Assembly (NCBI GenBank): GCA_934725015.1
Contig: CAKVAS010000020.1
Coordinates: forward strand, 1 to 48,645
DNA length: 48,645 nt
Direction: 5' to 3'
Origin: an uncultured Bacteroidales bacterium
GTDB taxonomy: Bacteria > Bacteroidota > Bacteroidia > Bacteroidales > UBA932
Position 1 is the first letter of the stretch, and the number at the start of each line of letters is the position of its first letter. Under the pieces are notes generated by a model that saw nothing but the letters and a program-made list of their open reading frames with translations, did not search any database and was not told where the DNA came from. Shown one piece after another: positions 25,112 through 32,551 of the stretch. A program made the position numbers and the translations under genes.

Positions 25112-25294
25112 TTACTCGCCCTTCTTCTCTATAATCTGACGACCACGATAGTAGCCGCACTCAGGACAAACCCTGTGGAACATTATGGTTGCACCGCAGT
25201 TTGAGCAGGTTGCAAGTGTTGGGACCACAGCGACATCGTGAGTTCTTCTCTTGTCACGCCTCTGTTTGGAGGCCTTTCGTTTCGGATGTGCCAT
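25112..25294 (-). CDS. rpmF: 50S ribosomal protein L32
   Basis: 60 residues (MAHPKRKASKQRRDKRRTHD). The zinc-ribbon form with CSNC and CPEC pairs is seen at about 34-50, so this is the Cys4 (zinc-binding) paralogue type. It follows the DUF177 gene by 33 bp, a pairing kept across most bacteria. In many Bacteroidota fatty-acid genes follow; here the tRNA-Arg and a terminator come instead. Confidence 0.97.
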   Translation of the reverse strand: MAHPKRKASKQRRDKRRTHDVAVVPTLATCSNCGATIMFHRVCPECGYYRGRQIIEKKGE

Positions 25295-25327
25295 ATTATT
25301 ATACTTTTAATTATTTATTATCTCGTC

Positions 25328-25888
25328 TCATTCTTCACTGAACATCTCCCCATTGAACATATCCTTCAATGCGGCAAAAGGACTGTCGGACCTGTCCGTC
25401 GGAGAAACCTTCGGGGCGTCGCTGTCTCCAAGGCCGCAGAGATGTTTCAAAGCCTCGGGGTTGCACCCGCCCTCTCCGTGGTGACGCCGGAGCGGCAGGC
25501 TCAGGCAGACATAGTCGTAGGCCGTCTGGCTGAGGTCAAGCTCCGTGTTGTCCTGCGAAAGATAGAGCACTTCCCGTTCCCCGTCCTGCTGTTCCTGCGT
25601 CTGCCCCTCGCCGAACTTCACCTCAAGAAGCACGGTGCGGCTGACAGGAAGGACAAGGTCTTCGAGACATCTGTCACATTCAACCGTCACGTTTCCCTCA
25701 AGCGTCATGTCAATCCCGATGTAGCTTCCGCTCTTCTCGGCGGTGACTACCGTCCTGACATCAGCATCGAGGATTTCCGAATTTCCAAATTCAACAAAGA
25801 ACTCCTTGCTCAGCCTCCCTTCAAACACCGTTTTCCCGGAAGGCAATCCATTCAGAGCTATAAGTAAAAAATTCTCCATAGACACCAA
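25328..25888 (-). CDS. DUF177 (YceD) family protein
   Basis: 186 residues. Members pair with rpmF almost everywhere and are needed for normal 23S rRNA levels in some species and in plastids. The C-R-C-type motif VECDRCLEDLVLPVSRTVLLEVKFGE (about 69-94) is the family core; an acidic stretch follows (GQTQEQQDGEREVLYL) and the tail has SPFAALKDMF. Cytoplasmic. It has a good promoter (TTG-N20-TATCTTTG). Confidence 0.92.
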   Translation of the reverse strand: MVSMENFLLIALNGLPSGKTVFEGRLSKEFFVEFGNSEILDADVRTVVTAEKSGSYIGIDMTLEGNVTVECDRCLEDLVLPVSRTVLLEVKFGEGQTQEQQDGEREVLYLSQDNTELDLSQTAYDYVCLSLPLRRHHGEGGCNPEALKHLCGLGDSDAPKVSPTDRSDSPFAALKDMFNGEMFSEE

Positions 25889-25904
25889 AATAGATTTGAG
25901 CCGA

Positions 25905-25935
25905 CAAAGATAGAAATAATTTTTGCTAAAATCAA
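25905..25935 (-). promoter_or_regulatory. Promoter of DUF177-rpmF-tRNA-Arg
   Basis: On the minus strand TTG (25933-25935), 20 bp, TATCTTTG (25905-25912): matches the Bacteroidota -33/-7 pattern. Predicted leader about 10 nt. Confidence 0.75.
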
Positions 25936-25966
25936 TTTTATCAGCGAGTTTTTGTCCTTATCGGTT

Positions 25967-27778
25967 TCACTCCGCATCCGCAGACGCGCCGGACTTCCTC
26001 TTGCGCTCTATCTCGTCAAGAATTATCTTCCTCAGTCTCATTGACTTAGGGGTAACCTCAACAAGCTCGTCCTCCTGAATATATTCCAGAGCCTCCTCAA
26101 GCGAGAAAACGATAGGAGGCGGAAGCATGACCTTGTCGTCGCTTCCGGACGCGCGCATGTTCGTGAGCTTCTTGGTCTTGCAGATGTTGATGTTCAAATC
26201 CCTCTCGCGGGTGTGCTCCCCGACCACCTGACCGGCATAAATCTCTACGCCGGGCTCGATGAAGAAGCGCCCCCTGTCCTGAAGCTTGTCCATGGAGTAG
26301 GCCACGGAAACACCCGTTTCGAGCGACACGAGAGAGCCGTTGGTCCTGCGCTCGATGTCGCCCTTGTAAGGCTCGTAGTCCTTGAAGCGGTGAGCGACGA
26401 CAGCCTCTCCCTGAGTGGCAGTGAGCAGGTTGCTGCGGAGTCCCATGAGGCCGCGGGCCGGAATGTCGAATTCAAGATGCGTACGGTCTCCCCTGTTCTC
26501 CATGTGGATGAGGGCGGCCTTGCGGCGCGTCGAAATCTCGATTGCCTTGCCGACGAACTCCTCCGGAACGTCGATGGTAAGGTTCTCTATAGGTTCGCAG
26601 CGCTGTCCGTTGATGGTCTTGTCCAGCACTTTAGGCTGACCTACCTGAAGCTCGAATCCCTCGCGGCGCATGGTCTCGATGAGCACCGAAAGGTGAAGCA
26701 CGCCACGGCCATAGACTATGAAGGAGTCGGCGTTAGGACCCGGCTTCACGCGCAGGGCGAGGTTCTTCTCAAGCTCCTTCTCAAGCCTCTCCTTCAGGTG
26801 ACGGGAAGTCACGAACTTGCCCTCACGACCGAAGAACGGCGAATTGTTGATGCAGAAGAGCATGCTCATCGTAGGTTCATCGACGGCGATAGGCGGAAGC
26901 GCCTCAGGATTCTCGTAGTCGGCGATGGTGTCTCCGATTTCAAAGCCGTCAATTCCGACGACGGCGCAGATGTCCCCGCACTGGACGCTCTCGACCTTGG
27001 TCTTCCCCAGACCCGAGAATATCATCAGGTCCTTGATTTTCTGCTTCTGGATTATGTCGTACCTCTTGCAGAGGCTTATGTTCATGCCTGCCTTGAGCTC
27101 ACCGCGGGTCACCCTTCCGATGGCGATTCTGCCCACATAAGGCGAGTACTCAAGCGATGAAATCAGCATCTGAGGCGTGCCCTCGCGGACTTCCGGAGCC
27201 GGAACCGCCTCAAGTATCGTGTCGAGCAGCGGTGTGATGTCCGTAGTCGGCTTCCTCCAGTCGTAGGACATCCAGCCCTGCTTCGCGCTTCCATAGACGG
27301 TCTTGAAATCAAGCTGGTCATCCGTGGCGTTGAGTGCGCACATCAGGTCAAAGACCTCCTCCTGCACCTCTTCCGGACGGCAGTTCAGCTTATCGACCTT
27401 GTTTACCACCACGACAGGCTTCTTTCCCATCTCGATGGCCTTCTGGAGCACGAAACGCGTCTGCGGCATACAGCCCTCGAACGCATCGACGAGCAGCAGC
27501 ACGCCGTCGGCCATGTTGAGCACACGCTCGACCTCGCCTCCGAAATCGCTGTGCCCCGGAGTGTCTATAATATTGATTTTCACCCCCTTGTAGGTCACGG
27601 ACACATTCTTCGCGAGAATTGTGATGCCCCTTTCCCTTTCGAGGTCGTTGTTGTCAAGAATCAGTTCTTCGAGGTTTTCCTTTCCCCTGACCAGATTCGC
27701 CTGATAAATCATCCTGTCAACAAGCGTAGTCTTGCCGTGGTCGACGTGAGCGATGATTGCGATGTTTCTGATTTCCAT
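25967..27778 (-). CDS. typA: Translational GTPase TypA/BipA
   Basis: 603 residues, standard length. A ribosome-associated GTPase with roles in 50S assembly and stress growth. G1 is AHVDHGKTT (10-18), then the switch region ERGITILAKNVS, G3 DTPGHSDFGGEVERV and G4 NKVDKL. Domains II, III, V and the TypA-specific C-terminal domain follow (GVLHLSVLIETMRREGFELQVGQPKV, GRGLMGLRSNLLTATQGEAVVAHRF-type). Single-gene transcript with a -7 box 28 bp upstream; a hairpin element lies further upstream. Confidence 0.98.
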   Translation of the reverse strand: MEIRNIAIIAHVDHGKTTLVDRMIYQANLVRGKENLEELILDNNDLERERGITILAKNVSVTYKGVKINIIDTPGHSDFGGEVERVLNMADGVLLLVDAFEGCMPQTRFVLQKAIEMGKKPVVVVNKVDKLNCRPEEVQEEVFDLMCALNATDDQLDFKTVYGSAKQGWMSYDWRKPTTDITPLLDTILEAVPAPEVREGTPQMLISSLEYSPYVGRIAIGRVTRGELKAGMNISLCKRYDIIQKQKIKDLMIFSGLGKTKVESVQCGDICAVVGIDGFEIGDTIADYENPEALPPIAVDEPTMSMLFCINNSPFFGREGKFVTSRHLKERLEKELEKNLALRVKPGPNADSFIVYGRGVLHLSVLIETMRREGFELQVGQPKVLDKTINGQRCEPIENLTIDVPEEFVGKAIEISTRRKAALIHMENRGDRTHLEFDIPARGLMGLRSNLLTATQGEAVVAHRFKDYEPYKGDIERRTNGSLVSLETGVSVAYSMDKLQDRGRFFIEPGVEIYAGQVVGEHTRERDLNINICKTKKLTNMRASGSDDKVMLPPPIVFSLEEALEYIQEDELVEVTPKSMRLRKIILDEIERKRKSGASADAE

Positions 27779-27805
27779 ATATTATCTGCTATAACTTTCG
27801 GGCTG

Positions 27806-27813
27806 CAAAGGTA
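27806..27813 (-). promoter_or_regulatory. -7 box of typA
   Basis: TACCTTTG on the minus strand matches TAnnTTTG. A TTTG 11 bp further up is too close to be a normal -33 box. Confidence 0.55.
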
Positions 27814-27866
27814 TAAAAAAATACCAAATATCATATAATCTGAACGGCGGGAAAGAAACATGAAAA

Positions 27867-28003
27867 AAATAAACTGCTTCAGATTTGTCCTTGATTTTCG
27901 AGTATAGATTTCTTTTGGAAGAAGGAGTGTACTGGATGTACACGACTGATGAGAAAATAAATATAGACCGAAAAGGATGAAAAAGATGATACAGGTTATT
28001 TTT
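27867..28003. repeat. Hairpin element, copy A (137 bp)
   Basis: An imperfect palindrome centred on GTGTAC-TGGAT-GTACAC (27927-27943). The ends AAATAAACTG / CAGGTTATTT pair, as do ATTTCTTTT / AAAATAAAT. It is homologous in sequence, length and centre to copy B at 43054-43194, sharing for example ATAGATTTCTTTTGGAA and GATGAGAAAA. It lies between the tRNA-Leu terminator and the typA promoter. No coding potential is convincing. Confidence 0.85.
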
Positions 28004-28017
28004 TGAAGGTTTCAAAG

Positions 28018-28047
28018 AAAAAGGAGACGGGCTTGAGCCGTCTCCTT
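28018..28047 (-). terminator. Terminator after tRNA-Leu
   Basis: On the minus strand AAGGAGACGG, 7-nt loop CTCAAGC, CCGTCTCCTT then more T: a 10-bp stem with a T-run, 7 bp past the tRNA end. Confidence 0.92.
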
Positions 28048-28053
28048 GTCCAG

Positions 28054-28137
28054 TGCGCGAGACCAGAGTCGAACTGGCACGCCATTGCTGGCACTACCTT
28101 CTGAGAGTAGCGCGTCTACCAATTTCGCCACCCGCGC
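28054..28137 (-). tRNA. tRNA-Leu (anticodon CAG)
   Basis: 84 nt, with the long variable arm of class II tRNAs (GTGCC-AGCAAT-GGCGTGCC region). The acceptor stem GCGCGGG pairs with CTCGCGC (one G-U), discriminator A. Anticodon loop CTCAGAA gives CAG, reading CTG. T arm GTTCGACTC. No CCA encoded. Confidence 0.95.
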
Positions 28138-28225
28138 TCAGAATGGAGTGCAAAGTTACAAAAACTTTTCATATTCCGAACGATGTGGGCAAAATATTTT
28201 TCCGCGCCGCCGCAGAGCCGGTTTG

Positions 28226-29020
28226 TCAGAACTCTATATCGACGTCATAGCTATATTCCCATGCCCCGACGGAGATGACGACTCTGGTGCTCGCATAGTC
28301 AATCCTCACGACCATGTCCTTGAGGTCAGGTTCCGTCCAGTCATAGCCGCTCTGCCTTATGTAGTTACCGAGCGCGAAGGTCTTGAGAACCTCCGCATCC
28401 TCGGAAACATCAAGCTGCAGGGAGGAGTCAGTCTGACGGGGCAGCGTAATCACACGCGACACTCCCCCGGAAACATCCTGCCGGCCGACCGGATAGTGGC
28501 AGAATTCGCCGTTTCGCGGACTGCCCGAGGCGTCGTAGCCATCGACATTCCCATACACCCCGAGGGCGAAGGGATATTCCGCGTCATCATCCTCATCTGT
28601 TATGACCGTAAGACGGCAGTAGTTCTTATGCAGACTGACCTCTTCAGTGCAGGCCTCGCAGTCGGTGGCGACAAATGAGGAAAACATTCTCACCGGAGGA
28701 CAGTCGTCCCCGAGCGGTATCACCAGGCCGTCGTCTCCGATGAAATCCGCCGCATCGTCGGACCACAGATTCACGCGCACCCCCGTTCTCGGCACACGGA
28801 CTTCATGGATATCCCCCACCTCCGTCATGTCAAGCGTGTCGGACAGTGAAAAGCCGTCGTCAGAAGTCACTGACAGCAGCAGCCTTCCACTGCGGGCGCT
28901 CTCCTCCACGGAACTGAAATCCAGTCTGAGCAGGCATGGACAAGAGTGTCTGTCCTCCTTAATCGAGCACGACGCCAAGGCGAATACCGACAGCGACAAA
29001 ACCAGAAAAATCTTCCTCAT
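28226..29020 (-). CDS. FimB/Mfa2 family fimbrial subunit
   Basis: 264 residues. Lipoprotein signal MRKIFLVLSLSVFALASC (Cys18) followed by SIKEDRHSCPCLLRLDFS, the hallmark start of FimB/Mfa2 anchors. In Porphyromonas such proteins fix the fimbria to the outer membrane and set its length. The rest is beta-rich with two transthyretin-like domains expected. Last gene of the five-gene fimbrial operon, 19 bp after the fimbrillin. Confidence 0.93.
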   Translation of the reverse strand: MRKIFLVLSLSVFALASCSIKEDRHSCPCLLRLDFSSVEESARSGRLLLSVTSDDGFSLSDTLDMTEVGDIHEVRVPRTGVRVNLWSDDAADFIGDDGLVIPLGDDCPPVRMFSSFVATDCEACTEEVSLHKNYCRLTVITDEDDDAEYPFALGVYGNVDGYDASGSPRNGEFCHYPVGRQDVSGGVSRVITLPRQTDSSLQLDVSEDAEVLKTFALGNYIRQSGYDWTEPDLKDMVVRIDYASTRVVISVGAWEYSYDVDIEF

Positions 29021-29039
29021 GGCATTGAAAGGGGCTGAG

Positions 29040-30032
29040 TTATATTGTCACGGAATCCACATTCTCCGTCTTCCAAGGAGCCACCGTAATCGTGAAGGAC
29101 GCACTGCCCATGACTGTCTCGACATCAGGAGCGTCTGTTCCGAGACGTGTTATGGTCAGTTCACCGATGGTATAGACCGTGTTCGCGTTAACAGCGGGGA
29201 GAGTTATCGGATAGTAGCACTTCTGTCCGCCCACATTGGCCTCCACCACAAGTCTGGTATGTCTCGGGGACCATGCATCGTCGGCGGTGTCGGCTACTGT
29301 AGGATTCGGATAGCAGTAGAAATAGTGGCCCTTGGATTCTGAAGAATTGTAGGCGACACTGAGAGCAGCGGGCTTTTCATAGTAGAGGCAGTCCGAACCG
29401 GCCTCGTTTCTCTGCTTGTTGAGCCACAGCGACGGAACCGAGGAACCAGCGAGCGAGGCATTTCCGGCGACGTTGATGAGGTATATTCCGGTGATTTCCA
29501 CAGGAGAGGACTGGTACTGTGCGAGAGCCATCTTGTTGGTAATCTTCTGAATCACGACCTTTGCGGCGAAGCGCTGCACCTCAAGTGTCACCGAGACAGA
29601 CGCCGAGTTCACCGGAACCGACTTCTGTCCGTACATTACAAATGACTTGGCGGCATTGTCCGAAAGCGCTGTGGTTCTGGCACGGAGCGCCGAGAGTGTA
29701 GTGATGTCGCTTATCGCCGGAGCGTTGACAAGGGCAGCCACTGTCTTGTTGCCCTTGGTGCAGGAGAGGTCGAGCTGTCCGGAAGTGGCGCTTTTGTAAG
29801 CCTCAAGGTTACCGGAGTCGGTGAACACGAATACCTGCACTGACGCGAGCGTGTTCTCGTCAGTTTCAGACACCGTCCCCGAAGCCTTGGTCCGGGTCCC
29901 AAGCGGAATGCTGACGCTGAGTTCAGCCGCCTCCGCGGAATTGCCGCGGACAATGACCACGTCCTGATTTTTGGTGCAGCCGACGATGGCTGCGGTTGCC
30001 GCCGCTGCGGCAAGGAAAATTTTTGCTTTCAT
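29040..30032 (-). CDS. Fimbrillin family (Mfa1-like) major subunit
   Basis: 330 residues. Lipoprotein signal MKAKIFLAAAAATAAIVGC (Cys19), then a short N-terminal part with the GTRTKAS region, where fimbrillins are cut before donor-strand assembly, and two beta-rich domains. Motifs such as ENTLASVQVFVFTDSGNLEAYK, NKTVAALVNAP and VQRFAAKVVIQKI are typical of the Mfa1 family. The C-terminal strand DVETVMGSASFTITVAPWKTENVDSVTI is the usual end. It polymerises into the fimbrial stalk. The gene lies 20 bp after the DUF3868-type gene and 19 bp before the anchor gene. Confidence 0.92.
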   Translation of the reverse strand: MKAKIFLAAAAATAAIVGCTKNQDVVIVRGNSAEAAELSVSIPLGTRTKASGTVSETDENTLASVQVFVFTDSGNLEAYKSATSGQLDLSCTKGNKTVAALVNAPAISDITTLSALRARTTALSDNAAKSFVMYGQKSVPVNSASVSVTLEVQRFAAKVVIQKITNKMALAQYQSSPVEITGIYLINVAGNASLAGSSVPSLWLNKQRNEAGSDCLYYEKPAALSVAYNSSESKGHYFYCYPNPTVADTADDAWSPRHTRLVVEANVGGQKCYYPITLPAVNANTVYTIGELTITRLGTDAPDVETVMGSASFTITVAPWKTENVDSVTI

Positions 30033-30052
30033 GATTACATGAGTTTAAATTG

Positions 30053-31945
30053 TTAATAAATTTTGGTTTTATGGAGTATCCTTTCCATTTCAGGATCCAG
30101 ATTGGCCCTGTAGCGGAATGACGCGTCGAGCGCAATCGCCGCCTCAAGTTCCTCACGCGCCTCGTCCTCCATTCCGAGCCGCGAGAGCACAAGAGCCTTC
30201 AGATAGCACACTGAGGCGGAATTGTCCGGCAGCGCACCGAGTATGTCCCACGAAGAGTGGTCATATCCCGCAGAGGCATAGGCAAGGGCGGAATTATAGT
30301 CCCTGTAGGGGCCGAGAATCCGCACGGCATCCGAATATCCCAGCCCTTTGAGGCACGCCACCCCGCGCATATACGCGGTGTCGAGCTCCGATGTGTGAAC
30401 AGTGTCCTTGACCATCCCGCGGCGGTGCAGGTGGAAGTCGAAGCGTACTGTCCTGAGCCTCGGATAGAGCCTCTCGCGGATGTAGCGGTACTCAGCCATA
30501 CCTCGCATCTTCGCCTCCCTCGCATCAGGGTCGCGCACAGGCAGAACCTTCCGCAGATAAAAGTCCCTCGACCTTTCGGAAATCAGGCTGTCTGAAGCAA
30601 TCATGCGGGAAAGCCTTTCCCAGTCCTCCGGAAGGCAGGAAGTCTTGAGCAGCGAGTCCGCTCCATACTCGAAAAGTTCGGAGATGCATTCGCCGACCGC
30701 GGCGGAGCGGGACTTGGAAAGTGCCGCGTTAAGGCTCCAGCGCCCTTCCGGAGAGCAGGCGGCGGTCACGACAAGGGAATCCAGTTCAAGCTCTTCCCTG
30801 TCAAACACGTCACCCACACAGCGCCTCACCCTCCCGAGTTCATCGGCATTCCGTCCCAGAGAAGTGTCAACGACGGACTTTCCTGCGGCGAAATCTATGA
30901 AGGCCATAGTGTTGTCGCGAACTACGCGTTCCCGGATTACCATTTTGTAGCGCGGTGAATCGTCCGCAAGCGAGGACAGCGAGCTGATGTAGAACTCCAG
31001 ACTGTCCGGAGACGGAAAATCGCAGATGAACTCCCCGAAGCGATAGACGCCACCGTCCATGTTCACCACAACCTTCCTGAGTCCCGGCCGGGAACGGAAA
31101 GACTGGACATAGCGATAGACGAAATCACCTCCGTCCGACCGCAGCACGGTGTCGAGCCTCATGTTGCTGACATCCATCGGAGACTTGACATATTTGCGGA
31201 ACATCTTTTCCCGGTTCCGCTTCTTCCTGTCGTTGATGTAATGCTTCAGGGTCTTGGAATAGTGCGCCATCGCCTCGCGCTGCGTGACCCCGAACAGGTT
31301 CTCGGCCTCAGGCTCCGGCACTATGGAGGAGTCCCGCCGCATGGCATAGGTTCCGGGATAGTAGCGGGCTATGAACATCTCAAGCTGCCGCATCATGATA
31401 AGGTCCGTGGTGTCCGTGATGATGGAAGCGATAAATTCGCGGTAGCGCTGATACCCCCTCAGCTGCCGGTCGCGGTACCTGGAGCCCGTCACAAGCACAG
31501 TCTCCAGATTGACGGTATCGGAGGCTATCCTCATCGTCGGAGAGAAGCGCAGCTGCCAGTCAGAGTCAAGCAGTGCGGAAGGGACGACTATGTCAAAGCT
31601 GACGCTGACATTACCAAGCCTCTCGGAGACATGATTGAACCTCGCCACAACCTTCGATTCGGAGATGATGTCGGTTGCCACCATCTCGCCCGTCTCGCTG
31701 TCCCTTATCGCGTTCATTATTATCGGCCCCGTCTCTTCGCGCCGTTCATCCGCATCCGGTTTCTCCGCCACGGCCGCCGCGTCATCATCCGGCTCTTCCG
31801 GAAGCGTTTCCGGGATGCAGATATCCGTCGTGATTCCCTTGTCAAACATGGCCTTGACCTTGCCGGACGGAGAACAGGAAACGGTACCCATAATAAGAAG
31901 CAGCACCGCCGCAGGGCGCAGTCTATTTTCAAACAATGATTTCAT
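30053..31945 (-). CDS. DUF3868-type fimbria-associated lipoprotein
   Basis: 630 residues from the ATG at 31945 (MKSLFENRLRPAAVLLL), which gives a lipobox (GTVSC) and lies 13 bp after the DUF3575 gene. A longer open frame upstream is only a shadow of that gene. The protein has an acidic linker (EEPDDDAAAVAEKPDADERREE), a beta-rich middle (VSERLGNVSVSFDIVVPSALLDSDWQLRFSP) and an OmpA-like part (DSLVVTAACSPEGRWSLNAALSKSRSAAV, about 470-500), where the second-strand Ser/Pro/Gly and the following helix match peptidoglycan-binding OmpA folds. Tetratricopeptide-like helices close it. DUF3868 and DUF3575 genes flank fimbrillin genes in many Bacteroidales. Likely an outer-membrane or periplasmic anchor or assembly factor. 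Confidence 0.8.
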   Translation of the reverse strand: MKSLFENRLRPAAVLLLIMGTVSCSPSGKVKAMFDKGITTDICIPETLPEEPDDDAAAVAEKPDADERREETGPIIMNAIRDSETGEMVATDIISESKVVARFNHVSERLGNVSVSFDIVVPSALLDSDWQLRFSPTMRIASDTVNLETVLVTGSRYRDRQLRGYQRYREFIASIITDTTDLIMMRQLEMFIARYYPGTYAMRRDSSIVPEPEAENLFGVTQREAMAHYSKTLKHYINDRKKRNREKMFRKYVKSPMDVSNMRLDTVLRSDGGDFVYRYVQSFRSRPGLRKVVVNMDGGVYRFGEFICDFPSPDSLEFYISSLSSLADDSPRYKMVIRERVVRDNTMAFIDFAAGKSVVDTSLGRNADELGRVRRCVGDVFDREELELDSLVVTAACSPEGRWSLNAALSKSRSAAVGECISELFEYGADSLLKTSCLPEDWERLSRMIASDSLISERSRDFYLRKVLPVRDPDAREAKMRGMAEYRYIRERLYPRLRTVRFDFHLHRRGMVKDTVHTSELDTAYMRGVACLKGLGYSDAVRILGPYRDYNSALAYASAGYDHSSWDILGALPDNSASVCYLKALVLSRLGMEDEAREELEAAIALDASFRYRANLDPEMERILHKTKIY

Positions 31946-31958
31946 CGTCCTCGAGTCT

Positions 31959-32534
31959 TCAGAACACATATACCAAGGATATGAGCAAGTCGTCCGGCAG
32001 GACAAACATCCGGCGGCCTTCCGCCTCCGTGATTCCGCAGACCGGACAGGAGAAGCGCCTGTAGGTCGCGCCTCCGCCCCAGAGCCCCAGACCGAGTTCG
32101 AGGTTGAAGTGCGGGAAAAGCATATATGAATAGCCCGCATACATCCCGAATCCGTAGCGGTCCCCTTCCTCGGTGCTGTCGGAACGCCAGCCGCCGGAGC
32201 TGTATTCCTGATAGCGTAGCTTGCTTCCGAACCACCACCCCGAGTTGATGTGCCACAGCCAGTAGCGCGCCCCGAGCGACCAGGACTGCTGACGGTTGTA
32301 GAACACGCCCCGCTTCTCGGAGCTGTAGCTGAAAGGGTTGTAGCGCACGCCGGCCCCGACCGACCAGTTCTTCGCAACTCCGACGGACGCGTCAAGATTC
32401 AGCGTCCCGAGATTCGCGTACTCCAGCAGGTTTGTGGATATGTTGAACCTCTGTGCCCCGGCTTCTGCGCAGCAGAGCAGCAGAGCCGCCGCGACAAGCA
32501 TGGCGCGCACGGACGCCTTCACGATAGCCCTCAT
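31959..32534 (-). CDS. DUF3575 family outer-membrane protein
   Basis: 191 residues. Signal peptide (MRAIVKASVRAMLVAAALLLCCAEAGA, cut after AGA) and a beta-barrel pattern with aromatic-rich strands (WSVGAGVRYNPFSY, SWSLGARYWLWH, GFGMYAGYSYMLFPHFNLELGLGLW) and a C-terminal Phe (SLVYVF), the usual outer-membrane insertion signal. DUF3575 proteins are found beside Bacteroidales fimbrial genes; a role in fimbria assembly is inferred. It lies 17 bp after the HExxH lipoprotein and 13 bp before the DUF3868-type gene. Confidence 0.88.
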   Translation of the reverse strand: MRAIVKASVRAMLVAAALLLCCAEAGAQRFNISTNLLEYANLGTLNLDASVGVAKNWSVGAGVRYNPFSYSSEKRGVFYNRQQSWSLGARYWLWHINSGWWFGSKLRYQEYSSGGWRSDSTEEGDRYGFGMYAGYSYMLFPHFNLELGLGLWGGGATYRRFSCPVCGITEAEGRRMFVLPDDLLISLVYVF

Positions 32535-32551
32535 GATTTCGTCCTCCGCCT

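Noticed and set aside
31946..32395. N-terminal extension of the DUF3868-type gene
   Set aside because: The extension overlaps the DUF3575 gene in another frame; a lipoprotein signal starts at 31945.
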